A stretch of 50,872 bases of DNA from Ignavibacteria bacterium (GCA_020852705.1 JADZAP010000055.1:1-50872), one strand, 5' to 3'. Positions 1 through 9,806 are shown, numbered from the stretch's first letter. Program-made: numbers and translations. The notes: generated by a model from the letters alone, not told the origin.

Positions 1-1434
1 ATTCTTTTCAGCAAGTTTTCTGAACCTTCTGAAAATCACTTCTCTCATAGAAGCGAAATCATCGGGTTTTCCTGCTTCATTTAATGCACTTTGAATTTTA
101 AATTTTCTGTAATCACTTTTTTTTGGTCTGCCGTCAATAAATACCACCATACTTGCAACTGTATCAGTACCCTGAATATTTGAAATGTCATAGCATTCAA
201 TTCTCCGCGGCAGTTTTGTTAAACGTAAATCACGTTTTAGAGATGTTACTGAGTTGGGAATGAATTCCCGTTTTAACCGCTGAAGTTTCATCTCATCAAG
301 CATGAATCTTGCATTTGCTTTTACCATTGCAAGAAGCTGTACTTTTTCGCCTCGTTTAGGTATTTTAAACTCTACTTTACGGTTAAAATTCTTTCTGAAC
401 CACTTTGTAAGTGCATCTGTTCCGTGTTCCTCTGATTCAGCTTCATCCGGTAAATGTATTTCATCTGGAATAAATGAATTTTGGCTGTAATATCTGAATA
501 TCACACTTTCTAGTATTTCTGCGGGTTCTTTATCTTCAACGGAATCTATATAAAAGTGTCTTTTCCCAATAACCTTTCCGTCTCTGATATTCAGGATCAT
601 TGCACATGCATCATCTTCTTCTTTTACAAAGTTTATTATATCTTTATCAAGCAAATCATCACTTACAATCTTTTGTTTTTCTGAATATACTTTTAATGAA
701 TCAATTCTGTTTCTCAAAAGAGCTGCTTCTTCAAATCTTTCATTCAAAGCTGCATCCAGCATTTTTTCATCCAGTTCTTTTATTAAAGTAGCGGTTTTGC
801 CATTAAGTACTTTTTCTACTTCCCGTATCATTTCATTATACTTTGCCTGTGTTACCAATCCTTCGCAAGGTCCCTCGCACTTTTTAATATGATACTCAAG
901 GCATACTTTAAATTTTTTCTTTTCTATTGCCTCAGGAGTGATGTTAAGATTGCAGGTGCGTATCATAAACAAATCGCGGAGCATTTTTAAGGAATACTTC
1001 ATTGAACTTACATCAGTGTATGGACCAAAAAATTTTGAGCCATCATTCTTTCTTTTTCGGGTAGGGAAAACCCTTGGGTATGGCTCGTTTGTAATAACAA
1101 TATATGGAAAAGATTTATCATCTTTAAGATTTACATTATACCTTGGCTTTAGCTGTTTAATAAGGTTCATTTCAAGTATCAGCGATTCAACTTCTGAATC
1201 TGTGTTAATTATTTCCACATCTCTGATAAGCGATATCATTTTTGTTAAACGCGGACCTGCCGGTTTTGAGGCAAAATATGATCTTACTCTGTTTCGCAGG
1301 TTCTTTGCCTTACCAACATAAATTATCTTCCTGTTCTTATCTTTAAACTGATATATTCCCGGGTTTCCGGGCAGGTTATCTAATTTAATCTGAAAATTGG
1401 TTCTTTCCTTTTTTTTATTTGTAATCTCAGACAT
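1..1434 (-). CDS. uvrC: UvrABC excinuclease subunit C, N-terminal part (cut by window edge)
   Basis: UvrC makes both incisions around DNA lesions in nucleotide excision repair, acting in the cytoplasm with UvrA and UvrB. Reading leftward from the ATG at 1434-1432 gives 478 codons with no stop, running off the window. Residues 26-41 carry the GIY...YVG motif of the GIY-YIG nuclease that makes the 3' cut. About residues 195-240 contain a UVR-type helical hairpin (EEAALLRNRIDSL) that contacts UvrB. Residues from about 360 (LPRRIECYDISNIQGTDTVASMVVF) are the start of the RNase H-like domain for the 5' cut. The family is usually about 600 residues, so the rest of that domain and the HhH domain lie outside. 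Highly confident family call. Confidence 0.96.
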   Translation of the reverse strand, partial: MSEITNKKKERTNFQIKLDNLPGNPGIYQFKDKNRKIIYVGKAKNLRNRVRSYFASKPAGPRLTKMISLIRDVEIINTDSEVESLILEMNLIKQLKPRYNVNLKDDKSFPYIVITNEPYPRVFPTRKRKNDGSKFFGPYTDVSSMKYSLKMLRDLFMIRTCNLNITPEAIEKKKFKVCLEYHIKKCEGPCEGLVTQAKYNEMIREVEKVLNGKTATLIKELDEKMLDAALNERFEEAALLRNRIDSLKVYSEKQKIVSDDLLDKDIINFVKEEDDACAMILNIRDGKVIGKRHFYIDSVEDKEPAEILESVIFRYYSQNSFIPDEIHLPDEAESEEHGTDALTKWFRKNFNRKVEFKIPKRGEKVQLLAMVKANARFMLDEMKLQRLKREFIPNSVTSLKRDLRLTKLPRRIECYDISNIQGTDTVASMVVFIDGRPKKSDYRKFKIQSALNEAGKPDDFASMREVIFRRFRKLAEKN

Positions 1435-1878
1435 CTGCCTGATTTTATCTCCGTTTAATTTGATTATTTAAAAATATCTTAAAAATTTTTTTCCCATATA
1501 AAACTATAAGCAATAATACTAATTTCTGCTTTAATTGTAAAGTTTCATGCTTATAAATGCAATACATGATCCAAAAAATTTTGTAAATATATCATGTAAA
1601 TTTTCCGATTTACATTCAAATGGGATAAGTTTGAATTTCTTGAGGAATTGCATACAAATATAATAAATAACAAAATCTAATTATATTCAAACTCAAAAAA
1701 TCCCCTCTCAAATAAAATCAGTAAATACTGTAAAATTTCACTAAAAAAATGGTTTTTTTGAGGGAAATTATGCATTGTTTCCTCACAAATTATAAAAATT
1801 TTCTTTTGTGAAAAGGGTTTTAAGTGATAATTTTGGAAAGAAAGGAAATTTATTAAATAACTAAATTTATAAATTATT
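1435..1878. other. Divergent intergenic region between uvrC and the propeller gene
   Basis: This AT-rich stretch separates two divergently transcribed genes and must hold both promoters. On the minus strand at 1662-1655 there is a TATATTTG, which fits the Bacteroidota -7 element TAnnTTTG, but I find no TTG at the expected 19-21 nt upstream, so it is a weak candidate. No gene, RNA or strong hairpin is visible. Confidence 0.4.
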
Positions 1879-3555
1879 ATGAAAAAGCTACTATTATTAC
1901 TTTTACTTTTGACTTTTAACATTTTTAGTCAGGCAACACAATGGACAATTATCGGAAATGGTTCCGGAAATAACGATGATTTTGTTGCTGATATGGTTAT
2001 TGATGCTGCAGGAAACGTATATTTGTGCGGTCCAATCTTCAGGTCTCAAACAAATACGTATGATTATGATATAGTAAAATATAATTCAAGCGGTGTTTTG
2101 CAATGGGCAAAACAATGGGATAGAGGTGTAAATGGAAATGATATTCCCTATGCAATTGCATTAGGTGGTTCGGGAAATGTGTATGTAACTGGTGAGAGTT
2201 ACGGCGGCAATGCAAACGGTACAGACTGGCTAACTATGAAACTTGATGGTTCAAACGGACAAATTTTGTGGACTGTTTTTGAAAACGGAAATGCTACCTT
2301 AACAACTCCAAACGATAAAGCAAGAGATATTGCTGTATCTCCATCAGGTAATGTATATGTTTGCGGTTCATTTTCAGATGATGCAATTTCCAACGGTGGT
2401 GTAAATATGGGAGTTGTAAAATATAATTTAAATGGTCAGCCGCAATGGATTAGAAAATACCAGGGTGCGTGGGTTGATGTTGCAAAGCAAATTAGACTTG
2501 ATGCAGCAGAAAATGTTTATTTTACAGGTTACAGCGTTACTAATAATCTCGTACCTCCCGGTTGTATTTACCGGACTTTTAAACTTAATTCCGCAGGCAC
2601 TCAGCAATGGATGTCAGTTTATTTAGGATATACCGCAAATCACTACAACGAACCATTTGATATGGAGCTTGATGCTTCAAATAATGTAGTAGTAACCGGT
2701 GCTGCTGAAAGCCAGAATAACTTATTTTTTGATATTGTTACAATTAAATATGCTTCTTCCAATGGCAACCAATTATGGGAATCCAGATTTAATCCTCAAA
2801 CAGCTTTGGATTGCTCTCCTAACGATATGACAATAGATGGTTCTGGTAATGTATATGTAACCGGATATCAAACAACTCCAACCACCGGTAAGGATATAGT
2901 TGCATTAAAATATAATGGTTCTAACGGAGCTACATCTTATGTTTACCAGTATAATTATTCAGGTAGCGGCGGAAACCATGATGATGTTGGAAATTTTATC
3001 GCGGTAGATAATGCAGGTTATGCATATTTTACAGGCTTTGTAACAGGTAATGTTGGAAAAGATATTGCAACATTTATATTAAATCCTTCCGGTTCACTTG
3101 CTTGGGTGCAGGCTTATTTTGGTCCTGTTTCAGGTGATGATTATGGTTACAGGGTTGCAGTTGGACCCGCCCGCAGTTTTGTTGTAGCAGGCTCTACATA
3201 TCAAGGTCCAACTAATAAAACGGATTGGTTCATAAGAAAATGGGGAATACCAACGGGAGTTCAACAAACATCATCTGAAGTGCCCGAAACATTCAAACTT
3301 TATGATAATTATCCCAATCCATTTAATCCCTCAACAACTATAAAGTTTGATTTAGCAGCTCAGTCAGAAGTATCATTGCTGATTTATGATATTACCGGAA
3401 AAATTGCAGCAAATCTTACTGACGGAATAGAAGAATTTGCTCCCGGTACATACGAGATAAATTTTGATGCTTCAAAATTTTCAAGTGGTGTGTACTTTTA
3501 CAGACTTAACGCAGGTAGTTTTTCAGATGTTAAAAAAATGATTCTGACAAAGTAA
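1879..3555 (+). CDS. Secreted SBBP-repeat beta-propeller protein with T9SS type A sorting domain
   Basis: The 558-residue product starts with a signal peptide (MKKLLLLLLLLTFNIFSQA). Residues about 30-455 form repeated units of the type DxxGNVYVTGxS...DxxxxKYNSSGxxxW, the SBBP seven-bladed propeller repeat. The last ~85 residues are a classic T9SS C-terminal domain beginning NYPNPFNPSTTIKFDL and ending SSGVYFYRL...KKMILTK. It should be exported by Sec, taken across the outer membrane by the T9SS, and then released or anchored at the surface. The substrate or binding partner is unknown. A hairpin terminator follows, so it is probably monocistronic. Confidence 0.88.
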   Translation: MKKLLLLLLLLTFNIFSQATQWTIIGNGSGNNDDFVADMVIDAAGNVYLCGPIFRSQTNTYDYDIVKYNSSGVLQWAKQWDRGVNGNDIPYAIALGGSGNVYVTGESYGGNANGTDWLTMKLDGSNGQILWTVFENGNATLTTPNDKARDIAVSPSGNVYVCGSFSDDAISNGGVNMGVVKYNLNGQPQWIRKYQGAWVDVAKQIRLDAAENVYFTGYSVTNNLVPPGCIYRTFKLNSAGTQQWMSVYLGYTANHYNEPFDMELDASNNVVVTGAAESQNNLFFDIVTIKYASSNGNQLWESRFNPQTALDCSPNDMTIDGSGNVYVTGYQTTPTTGKDIVALKYNGSNGATSYVYQYNYSGSGGNHDDVGNFIAVDNAGYAYFTGFVTGNVGKDIATFILNPSGSLAWVQAYFGPVSGDDYGYRVAVGPARSFVVAGSTYQGPTNKTDWFIRKWGIPTGVQQTSSEVPETFKLYDNYPNPFNPSTTIKFDLAAQSEVSLLIYDITGKIAANLTDGIEEFAPGTYEINFDASKFSSGVYFYRLNAGSFSDVKKMILTK

Positions 3556-3639
3556 ATGAAATAACTTTATAATTAGATTCGTTTTAGATGAAGATGTATA
3601 AATAAGCTTATCATTACCTTAGAGTTTATTTATCACTGT

Positions 3640-3672
3640 AAAAAGGGCAGTTATTAACTGTCCTTTTTCTTT
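3640..3672 (+). terminator. Rho-independent-type terminator after the propeller gene
   Basis: AAAAAGGGCAGTTA pairs with TAACTGTCCTTTTT (14 positions with one G-U wobble) and runs into a T-rich tract, 85 bp after the stop codon. Confidence 0.75.
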
Positions 3673-3760
3673 TTAATCTCTTGATTATCCTGAAATTATA
3701 AAATTATTTAAAACTATCACTTGAATTATTAGTTACTTTATATTAAATTGCGTCTAATAA

Positions 3761-3810
3761 TTAAACATTGTTTAATAAATAAACATTGTTTAATAAATAA
3801 ACATTATTCA
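3761..3810 (+). promoter_or_regulatory. Three tandem operator-like repeats in front of tetR
   Basis: TTAAACATTGTTTAA at 3761-3775 is a perfect palindrome around a 3-bp centre. AAACATTGTTT recurs at 3781-3791, and a third degraded copy (AAACATTATTC) lies at 3799-3809. The copies are about 18-20 bp apart and the last ends 3 bp before the tetR start codon. TetR-family repressors bind short palindromes of this kind as dimers, so I infer autoregulation of the tetR - DUF4188 - TonB receptor operon. The repeat is seen; the binding is inferred. Confidence 0.7.
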
Positions 3811-3812
3811 TT

Positions 3813-4427
3813 ATGGGAACTGAGGAAAGAAAAGAACGGGAAAAAATGGAAATGAGGCAGTTGATTGTGAAAACTGCTTTGAAGTTGTTTGCTGAAAATG
3901 GTATTGAAAATGTTTCTATTAGAGCAATTGCAGAAAAAATTGAATATTCACCGGGTGCAATATATTCTTATTTTAAAGATAAAGGTGAAATAATTCACGC
4001 AATTCACACCGAAGGATTTGAAAAACTATATGCTCTGCAAAGATCACTTGACGGTATAAAAAATCCAGTTGATAAACTTGGGCAAATGGGAAAGTTGTAC
4101 ATAAATTTTGCTCTGGAAAATAAAGATTACTACGACTTGATGTTTATTGCCAAAGGAATAGCAGAAAAAATTAATGAAAAAAAGGAATGGGATGCAGGGG
4201 AACGGTCTTATAATTACCTTCGAGATACAGTAAATGATTGCATTGAACAGGGTTATATAAACGATAAAAATGTTGATGCAGTTACATTTGCAATATGGGG
4301 TTTTGTTCACGGTATGGCTGCTTTAATTATCCGCGGCAGGTGCGCAATGATGCCTGATGAATTTATTCAGCAAACTCTCAGCGGCAGTTTTAACTTTTTT
4401 AAAACTCATTTAATAACAAATAAATAA
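3813..4427 (+). CDS. TetR/AcrR-family transcriptional repressor
   Basis: A 204-residue protein with an N-terminal TetR helix-turn-helix at about residues 18-62 (ALKLFAENGIENVSIRAIAE then YSPGAIYSYFKDKGEI) and a helical C-terminal ligand/dimerisation domain. The family represses transporters or catabolic genes and lets go of DNA when it binds a small molecule. Three palindromic repeats abut its start, so it probably represses its own operon. The ATG at 3813 has no clear Shine-Dalgarno sequence. An in-frame ATG at 3846 (residue 12), which follows a GAGGAAAG, is an alternative start. The DUF4188 gene follows after 80 bp and the TonB receptor after that. The ligand is unknown. Confidence 0.9.
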   Translation: MGTEERKEREKMEMRQLIVKTALKLFAENGIENVSIRAIAEKIEYSPGAIYSYFKDKGEIIHAIHTEGFEKLYALQRSLDGIKNPVDKLGQMGKLYINFALENKDYYDLMFIAKGIAEKINEKKEWDAGERSYNYLRDTVNDCIEQGYINDKNVDAVTFAIWGFVHGMAALIIRGRCAMMPDEFIQQTLSGSFNFFKTHLITNK

Positions 4428-4507
4428 TTACAAATAATATTCAACAAGAAATTTATCTTATGAATTTATATTGCAAGTAATAGATTCAGGAGGTTTAAAA
4501 ATAAATT

Positions 4508-4996
4508 ATGGCTAAGTTAATTAATGGCAGAAAGTTTGCAGCTATTAAGGGTGATTTTGTTGTTTTCCTTATCGGGATGCGGATAAATAGCTTCTGGAAG
4601 ATTCATAAATGGCTTCCCGTTGTTATAGCTATGCCAAAAATGTTAAAAGAATTATACAATAATCCCGAATATGGATTTTTGGATGAGCGAAGCTGGTTCG
4701 GAAGAAATACAATTTCAGTGCAATACTGGAGATCATTTGAACATCTTGAAAATTATGCTAAAAATAAAAATCTTGAACATTTTCCTGCATGGGTTGCTTT
4801 TAACAAAAAAGTCAGTAAAAACAATGCCGTAGGTGTATGGCATGAAACCTATAAAATTTCTCAGGGAAATTATGAAAATATATATATTAATATGCCCATT
4901 TTTGGACTTGGCAAAGCAGGAGAAATTGACTCAGCCGAAGGTAAAAATAATAACGCAGCAGGAAGAATGAACAGAGAAAATATTAAACAAAATTAA
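4508..4996 (+). CDS. DUF4188 (monooxygenase-like) family protein
   Basis: The 162-residue protein matches the DUF4188 family: GDFVVFLIGMRINSFWKIHK near the N-terminus, WFGRNTISVQYWRSFEHL in the middle, FPAWVAFNKKV, VGVWHETY and the closing NMPIFGLGKA. Members are annotated as monooxygenase-like, but the reaction is not established. A strong Shine-Dalgarno sequence (AGGAGG, 4488-4493) sits 14 nt before the ATG, unlike most genes here. It lies 80 bp after tetR and 29 bp before a TonB receptor, so it is probably co-regulated with both. I infer a detoxification or uptake role for the operon from the context only. Confidence 0.85.
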   Translation: MAKLINGRKFAAIKGDFVVFLIGMRINSFWKIHKWLPVVIAMPKMLKELYNNPEYGFLDERSWFGRNTISVQYWRSFEHLENYAKNKNLEHFPAWVAFNKKVSKNNAVGVWHETYKISQGNYENIYINMPIFGLGKAGEIDSAEGKNNNAAGRMNRENIKQN

Positions 4997-5025
4997 ATAA
5001 CCATTCAGAAACTGAAATAAAAAAA

Positions 5026-7311
5026 ATGAAATACTTGATATTACTGCTGATTTTTTTTATAGCTAAAGTTTATTCGCAAAATAACGGAATAATTATCGGA
5101 AAAGTAACCGACAAGGAAACTCAAAGTTCCGTACATAATGCAACAGTATCTGTATTGAATACAGATATGAAAACTGTAACTGATAATGATGGTAAATTTC
5201 AATTCAAAAACATTCCGCTTGGTAACTATGAACTTAAAGTTACATGCGTGGGTTACGAGGCATTTATTCGTACTGATATAGTTGTAAATTCTTCACGTCC
5301 TGCAGAAGTGGAAATTGAACTTCTCAATTCAAATATAACAACATCTGTAATTGATGTTGAAGGCAAATATTTCCAAAAATCTACCGATGTAAGTACAAGC
5401 AGTTACAGCCTAGATTTTGAAGAAGTTCGCCGCGCACCCGGGGCTATAGAAGATGTTTCAAGAATGCTTCAGATAATGCCCGGAGTTTCATCAGCAAATG
5501 ACGGAAGAAATGACCTTATAGTAAGAGGCGGCTCTCCTTCTGAAAACCTGACCATAATTGATGGAATTGAAATTCCAAACATAAATCATTTTCCCACAGA
5601 AGGTTCAACAAGCGGTCCAATTGGAATGATAAATGTAAAATTTATTGATAATGTTAAATTTTCAACGGGTGGATTTTCAGCCCGTTATGGCGATAAGCTT
5701 TCATCAATTATGGATATCAGGTTCCGCGAAGGTTACCGAAAAAAATTCCTGAGCGATATTAATCTTTCTACTGCCGGGTTTGGCGGAATTTTTGAAGGTC
5801 CCCTGTTCAGTCAAAAAGGTTCATTCATTATTTCTGCAAGGAAAAGTTATCTGAATCTTATTAAAGGTGCTATTAGACTAGCAGCGGTGCCCGATTATTG
5901 GGATTTTAATCTGAAAGCAGATTATGACTTTAACAATAATACAAAGTTAAGTTTAATTGGTATTGGTGGATTAGATAAAATAAGTTTTATTAATGACTCA
6001 AAAGAAATTTCCGATGAAAACCCTTACGGAAAAGTAATTGGAGACCAGCAGCAGTTTACTGTTGGATTAAATCTGAAGAAGCTTTTTAAAAAAGGGTATT
6101 GGCAAATGATTGCAGCTAATTCAACCGGTTTTGCATATTATACCAATAATGATATACGAACAGACGAACTTAAATTCAGATATAAAAATTTTCAAACTGA
6201 TTTTAATTTTAAAACAGAGTTTTTTTATCAGTTAAATAATTCAAATAACATAATTGCTGGTGTATCGGGGCATCTTATTAGGTACAGAAATGAAACTTTC
6301 TATAAAGCAGATACAACAAATTTTGGTGATCCAATGCCTGAGTCAAATGTAAATACAGCAGATAAATACAATAAAGCCTCTGTATTTGTTCAATACACAT
6401 ATAAAATTCCAGACAATAAAGTAATTTTAAATGCAGGTGCAAGATTTGATTATTTTTCGGGAATAAAAGAAAAAACTGCAGTTTCTCCCCGGTTTGGCAT
6501 AAGCTATTCTTTGTTTAATTCAACAACTCTAAGCGCCTCAACGGGAATTTATTATCAGTCACCTGAATATCTTTGGCTCTCATCTGAACCCGGTAACAAT
6601 GAACTTAAATTTATAAAGGCTATTCATTATGTAGCAGGCATTGAGCATCTATTTACCCCTGAGCTAAGAATGCAGATAGAAGCATATTATAAAGAATATA
6701 AAAACTATCCTGTTAGTACAGTCATACCTACTTATGTTCTGATAAGCGGAGGTACTGAGAATGGTCCAAACCTGATGTATGGCAAAGCAGTAAGTGCAGG
6801 GTTTGGATTTTCCAGAGGTATAGATTTTTCGTTGCACAAAAAGCTTACAGGTAACGGAATTTACGGGATGATAAATTATTCTTTAAGTGAAAGCAAAGTT
6901 ACGGCACTTGTTGGAGGCGAAAAGCCGGGTTCTTTTGATTATAGACATAGCTTGACTATCATTGCAGGTTATCAGATATCAAATGACTGGCTAATTGGAA
7001 TTAAATTCCGCTACACAACCGGCAGACCATACACACCATTTGATATTGTAACTTCTACATACTATGGCAGAGGTGTCAGTGATTTTAATAACTTTAACAG
7101 TGCCAGATTTAAAGATTACAACAGACTTGATTTTAGAGTTGATAAAAAATGGAATTTTAAAAAATTGAGCATTGTAACCTACATTGAACTGCAAAATGCC
7201 TTAAATACAAATAATGTTTATTCATATTTCTGGAATGAATACAAAAACGAACAGGGAACTATATACCAATGGAAATTTCTCCCGGTCGGCGGATTCAGTA
7301 TTCAGTTTTAA
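5026..7311 (+). CDS. TonB-dependent outer-membrane receptor with CarboxypepD_reg-like domain
   Basis: A 761-residue outer-membrane protein. A signal peptide (ends VYSQ) is followed by a CarboxypepD_reg-like beta-sandwich at about residues 22-110 (GKVTDKETQSSVHNATVSVL). Next come a plug domain at about 130-235 (VSRMLQIMPGVSSANDGRND, LIVRGGSPSENLTIIDGIEI) and a long beta-barrel ending in an aromatic residue (GGFSIQF), as expected for BAM-dependent insertion. No SusD partner is next to it, so this is not a polysaccharide-utilisation locus. It is the last gene of the tetR operon. The ligand imported is not visible from sequence. Confidence 0.9.
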   Translation: MKYLILLLIFFIAKVYSQNNGIIIGKVTDKETQSSVHNATVSVLNTDMKTVTDNDGKFQFKNIPLGNYELKVTCVGYEAFIRTDIVVNSSRPAEVEIELLNSNITTSVIDVEGKYFQKSTDVSTSSYSLDFEEVRRAPGAIEDVSRMLQIMPGVSSANDGRNDLIVRGGSPSENLTIIDGIEIPNINHFPTEGSTSGPIGMINVKFIDNVKFSTGGFSARYGDKLSSIMDIRFREGYRKKFLSDINLSTAGFGGIFEGPLFSQKGSFIISARKSYLNLIKGAIRLAAVPDYWDFNLKADYDFNNNTKLSLIGIGGLDKISFINDSKEISDENPYGKVIGDQQQFTVGLNLKKLFKKGYWQMIAANSTGFAYYTNNDIRTDELKFRYKNFQTDFNFKTEFFYQLNNSNNIIAGVSGHLIRYRNETFYKADTTNFGDPMPESNVNTADKYNKASVFVQYTYKIPDNKVILNAGARFDYFSGIKEKTAVSPRFGISYSLFNSTTLSASTGIYYQSPEYLWLSSEPGNNELKFIKAIHYVAGIEHLFTPELRMQIEAYYKEYKNYPVSTVIPTYVLISGGTENGPNLMYGKAVSAGFGFSRGIDFSLHKKLTGNGIYGMINYSLSESKVTALVGGEKPGSFDYRHSLTIIAGYQISNDWLIGIKFRYTTGRPYTPFDIVTSTYYGRGVSDFNNFNSARFKDYNRLDFRVDKKWNFKKLSIVTYIELQNALNTNNVYSYFWNEYKNEQGTIYQWKFLPVGGFSIQF

Positions 7312-7369
7312 ACAGAAAACTGATTACTATTGAATTAAAGAGAAAATTTATTGCTAAGTTTTTATTTTA

Positions 7370-7400
7370 TATAATTCTAATATAATTCTAATATAATTCT
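7370..7400. repeat. Tandem repeat, 11-bp unit, almost three copies
   Basis: The unit TATAATTCTAA begins at 7370, 7381 and 7392, with the last copy 9 bp long. It lies between the TonB receptor and the hydrolase promoter. No function can be inferred. Confidence 0.8.
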
Positions 7401-7460
7401 TTAAAACAAATATAAATACAACTCTACTGTATTTACGGTATAATAATTCGTAATACTGTG

Positions 7461-7555
7461 ATACAGTGATTTGGCTAAAATTTAGGTTTAAAAGGTAATT
7501 TTCCATTTACTTGCTCTGCATGATTGTTTTAGGGTTAGCTTAAATGCTATTTTTG
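7461..7555 (+). promoter_or_regulatory. Shared promoter module, copy A (hydrolase 1)
   Basis: Three blocks recur at four genes of this window. Here they are ATACAGTGA at 7461-7469, the imperfect palindrome GTAATT-TTCC-ATTTAC at 7495-7510, and a Bacteroidota-type core promoter with TTG at 7524-7526, a 21-nt spacer and TATTTTTG at 7548-7555. The leader just downstream (ACTAATTCGGTAGGGAAA) is shared with copy B. The palindrome is placed where an activator would sit, just upstream of the -33 element. Confidence 0.75.
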
Positions 7556-7586
7556 TATCACTAATTCGGTAGGGAAAGTAATAGCA

Positions 7587-7633
7587 GAAAAGATTTTTGA
7601 TTTAAACATTAATTGAAAACTTTTCAGAAAGGA
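7587..7633 (+). promoter_or_regulatory. 5'-leader hairpin abutting the ribosome-binding site of hydrolase 1
   Basis: GAAAAG (7587-7592) can pair with CTTTTC (7620-7625), directly followed by AGAAAGGA (7626-7633), the probable ribosome-binding site. The second hydrolase has the same layout with a longer stem. Confidence 0.45.
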
Positions 7634-7645
7634 TTCATTTCATAA

Positions 7646-9694
7646 ATGAAAGCTATTAATTTCCAAATTAACAGGAAGCGTTTGTTCAGCATTTTAACAG
7701 GGCTTCTTTTTTTATTTGTATCATTTTACACATCTTCACAGCCATTAAATATTCCGGGTGGAATAAATACTTGGCGACCCACACTTCTTCCGCATCTTCC
7801 GGGTGATAATCCATATACAGCCTCAAAAACAGATTTTACCATCACTATGCGGGATGGCATAATTATTGACTGCTTAAAATGGGTGCCTGATGCACCTGCA
7901 CCTCAAGGCGGATGGCCAACCGTAATTATGGTTCACGGTTATGGTGATAATAAAGTTACACTTTCAGAATTCTGCCGACTGCAGGCAGAGTATGGTTACT
8001 ATACTATGACATTCAGCGTACGCGGTCAGGGACTTTCTGGCGGTGTATCTAACCTCATTAGCAGAACTGAAGCTCAGGATTTGCAGGAAATTGTGAACTT
8101 TGTAAGGAATGATACTTTAAGCGGAGTAGGAAGAGATAAGATTCTGATTATGGGCGGTTCACAAGGCGGTGTTTTACCATTAATGGCTTCTTGTATGCCG
8201 GGTGGATTACCTGTTAAGGCAATAATAAATTCTGTAGCCCCCCCAAACTTTGCTTCAAGCTGGATTGAAAACGGCTGCGTTAAAATGTCATTGTTATGGA
8301 CAATTGAATATACGCCTGATACTGCTAGATATAACGGACAGGTTGACCGCATGAGTGAATGGATATATGATGAATCAAAACCTTATTGGGATAGTCTTGC
8401 ATATTGGCTGCCAAAAGACAGGGATTTTACATCTATTCTTTCAAATAACACTGTTCCATTGCTTATAGAAGCAACTTGGCAGGATAAATTCTTTAATGCT
8501 GATGGCTGGCTGCAGAACATTCATCTTGTAAATGCTCCGTTTTCATCATACATGGGTGCAGTTCAGGGGCACGGAGGTGAACACTCCTTAACCGAAGATA
8601 CTTGGCACATGGATTGGTTTAATAAATTTTTCTTCCAGACCTTATGGGGAATGCAGACTAATGTTTTCACAATGCCTAAATATCAATATGCTTCAACGAT
8701 TACTCCTGTTACAAATAATGCGTGGACCTTTGTTCATGATAGTTCAACTGCACCTTTAAAAGATATTTCAACCAATACTAGACTTTATTTTAACGATAAC
8801 CATAGATTAAAAACTACCCCAAGTCACAGGTGGCTGTTTCCTGATGTTGACCTGCTGAAAAATGATGTGCGTAATAATTATACAATAAAGCAGGCTGTTT
8901 ATGATGAATTTACCGGTTCCAATTTTAATAATAAATTTAAAATTGATGATGTTGTATATGAAACTGCACCGTTAGCTGCAAATACTGAAATGACCGGAAC
9001 TCCTGAAATTAAAATGGATTACATTTCAACCTGTAAGCCTTTTGTTCAATTCAATTTTCAGGTATATGAAGTATTTCCGAACGGATCAGCCAGATTTGTA
9101 ACACGTCTTAACTATGAAGACAGGAACAATAACTTCGGATTCCTTCCGTCAAGAAAGCATGTTTCTTTCCGCGGACAGGCGCATTCACATATCTTTTCTG
9201 CCGGAAGCAAAATACGTGTTAAAGTTACAAATTTAGACAGAACAACCGAAGAAACTGAATTTTTTGGCACTAATCCGTTCGTTCTGCCTGCTATGAAAAA
9301 AGGTGTAAGTATTTTAATGCTTACAAATAATTTCTATATTGATCTTCCTATTGTTTCAGCAAACAATTCCAAGCCAAATACAGATTTATTTGTAGAAGAA
9401 AGAGACCCTGCTCCGGTAAATAATGTTCCAGAAAAATTTGAACTAAAACAAAATTTCCCCAATCCGTTCAACCCAAATACAGTTATAAGCTACTCAGTAG
9501 CTAAAGCTGAAAAAGTTGAAATTAGGGTGTATGATATTCTTGGGAAAGAAGTTCAGACACTTGTGAATGAGATTAAAAACCCCGGTTCGTATAATGTAGT
9601 ATTCAATGCTCAGAACCTCTCAAGCGGTGTTTATTTTTACAGGATCAATGCCGGAAGTTTTACCGACATTAAAAAAATGACTCTTGTAAAATAA
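7646..9694 (+). CDS. Secreted S15/CocE-type serine hydrolase with T9SS sorting domain (paralogue 1)
   Basis: A 682-residue exported enzyme. The signal peptide covers about residues 1-32. Residues 60-345 form an alpha/beta-hydrolase of the X-Pro dipeptidyl-peptidase / CocE type: oxyanion region VHGYGDN, RGQGLSGG, nucleophile elbow GGSQGG (Ser172), Asp280 in WQDKFFN and His309 in GHGGEH. A PepX C-terminal-like jelly roll follows at about 430-590 (FNFQVYEVFPNG, FRGQAHSHIF). The T9SS tail begins about residue 605 (NFPNPFNPNTVISYSV) and ends KKMTLVK. It probably cleaves peptides or esters at the cell surface; the substrate is unknown. It belongs to a set of three paralogues here and is driven by promoter module A. 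Confidence 0.88.
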   Translation: MKAINFQINRKRLFSILTGLLFLFVSFYTSSQPLNIPGGINTWRPTLLPHLPGDNPYTASKTDFTITMRDGIIIDCLKWVPDAPAPQGGWPTVIMVHGYGDNKVTLSEFCRLQAEYGYYTMTFSVRGQGLSGGVSNLISRTEAQDLQEIVNFVRNDTLSGVGRDKILIMGGSQGGVLPLMASCMPGGLPVKAIINSVAPPNFASSWIENGCVKMSLLWTIEYTPDTARYNGQVDRMSEWIYDESKPYWDSLAYWLPKDRDFTSILSNNTVPLLIEATWQDKFFNADGWLQNIHLVNAPFSSYMGAVQGHGGEHSLTEDTWHMDWFNKFFFQTLWGMQTNVFTMPKYQYASTITPVTNNAWTFVHDSSTAPLKDISTNTRLYFNDNHRLKTTPSHRWLFPDVDLLKNDVRNNYTIKQAVYDEFTGSNFNNKFKIDDVVYETAPLAANTEMTGTPEIKMDYISTCKPFVQFNFQVYEVFPNGSARFVTRLNYEDRNNNFGFLPSRKHVSFRGQAHSHIFSAGSKIRVKVTNLDRTTEETEFFGTNPFVLPAMKKGVSILMLTNNFYIDLPIVSANNSKPNTDLFVEERDPAPVNNVPEKFELKQNFPNPFNPNTVISYSVAKAEKVEIRVYDILGKEVQTLVNEIKNPGSYNVVFNAQNLSSGVYFYRINAGSFTDIKKMTLVK

Positions 9695-9806
9695 ATAATG
9701 GGTCTAAATTGAGGAAATAAGCAGTAATCAGTGCAGTAAAAGGGAAGCTGTACTGAAAAATTAAGAGAAACAACAACATTCATCTCTGAAAAAACCGGAA
9801 ATATAA

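Noticed and set aside
600-1321. Rightward frames inside the uvrC region
   Set aside because: They are antisense to a clear UvrC frame and show no protein family features.
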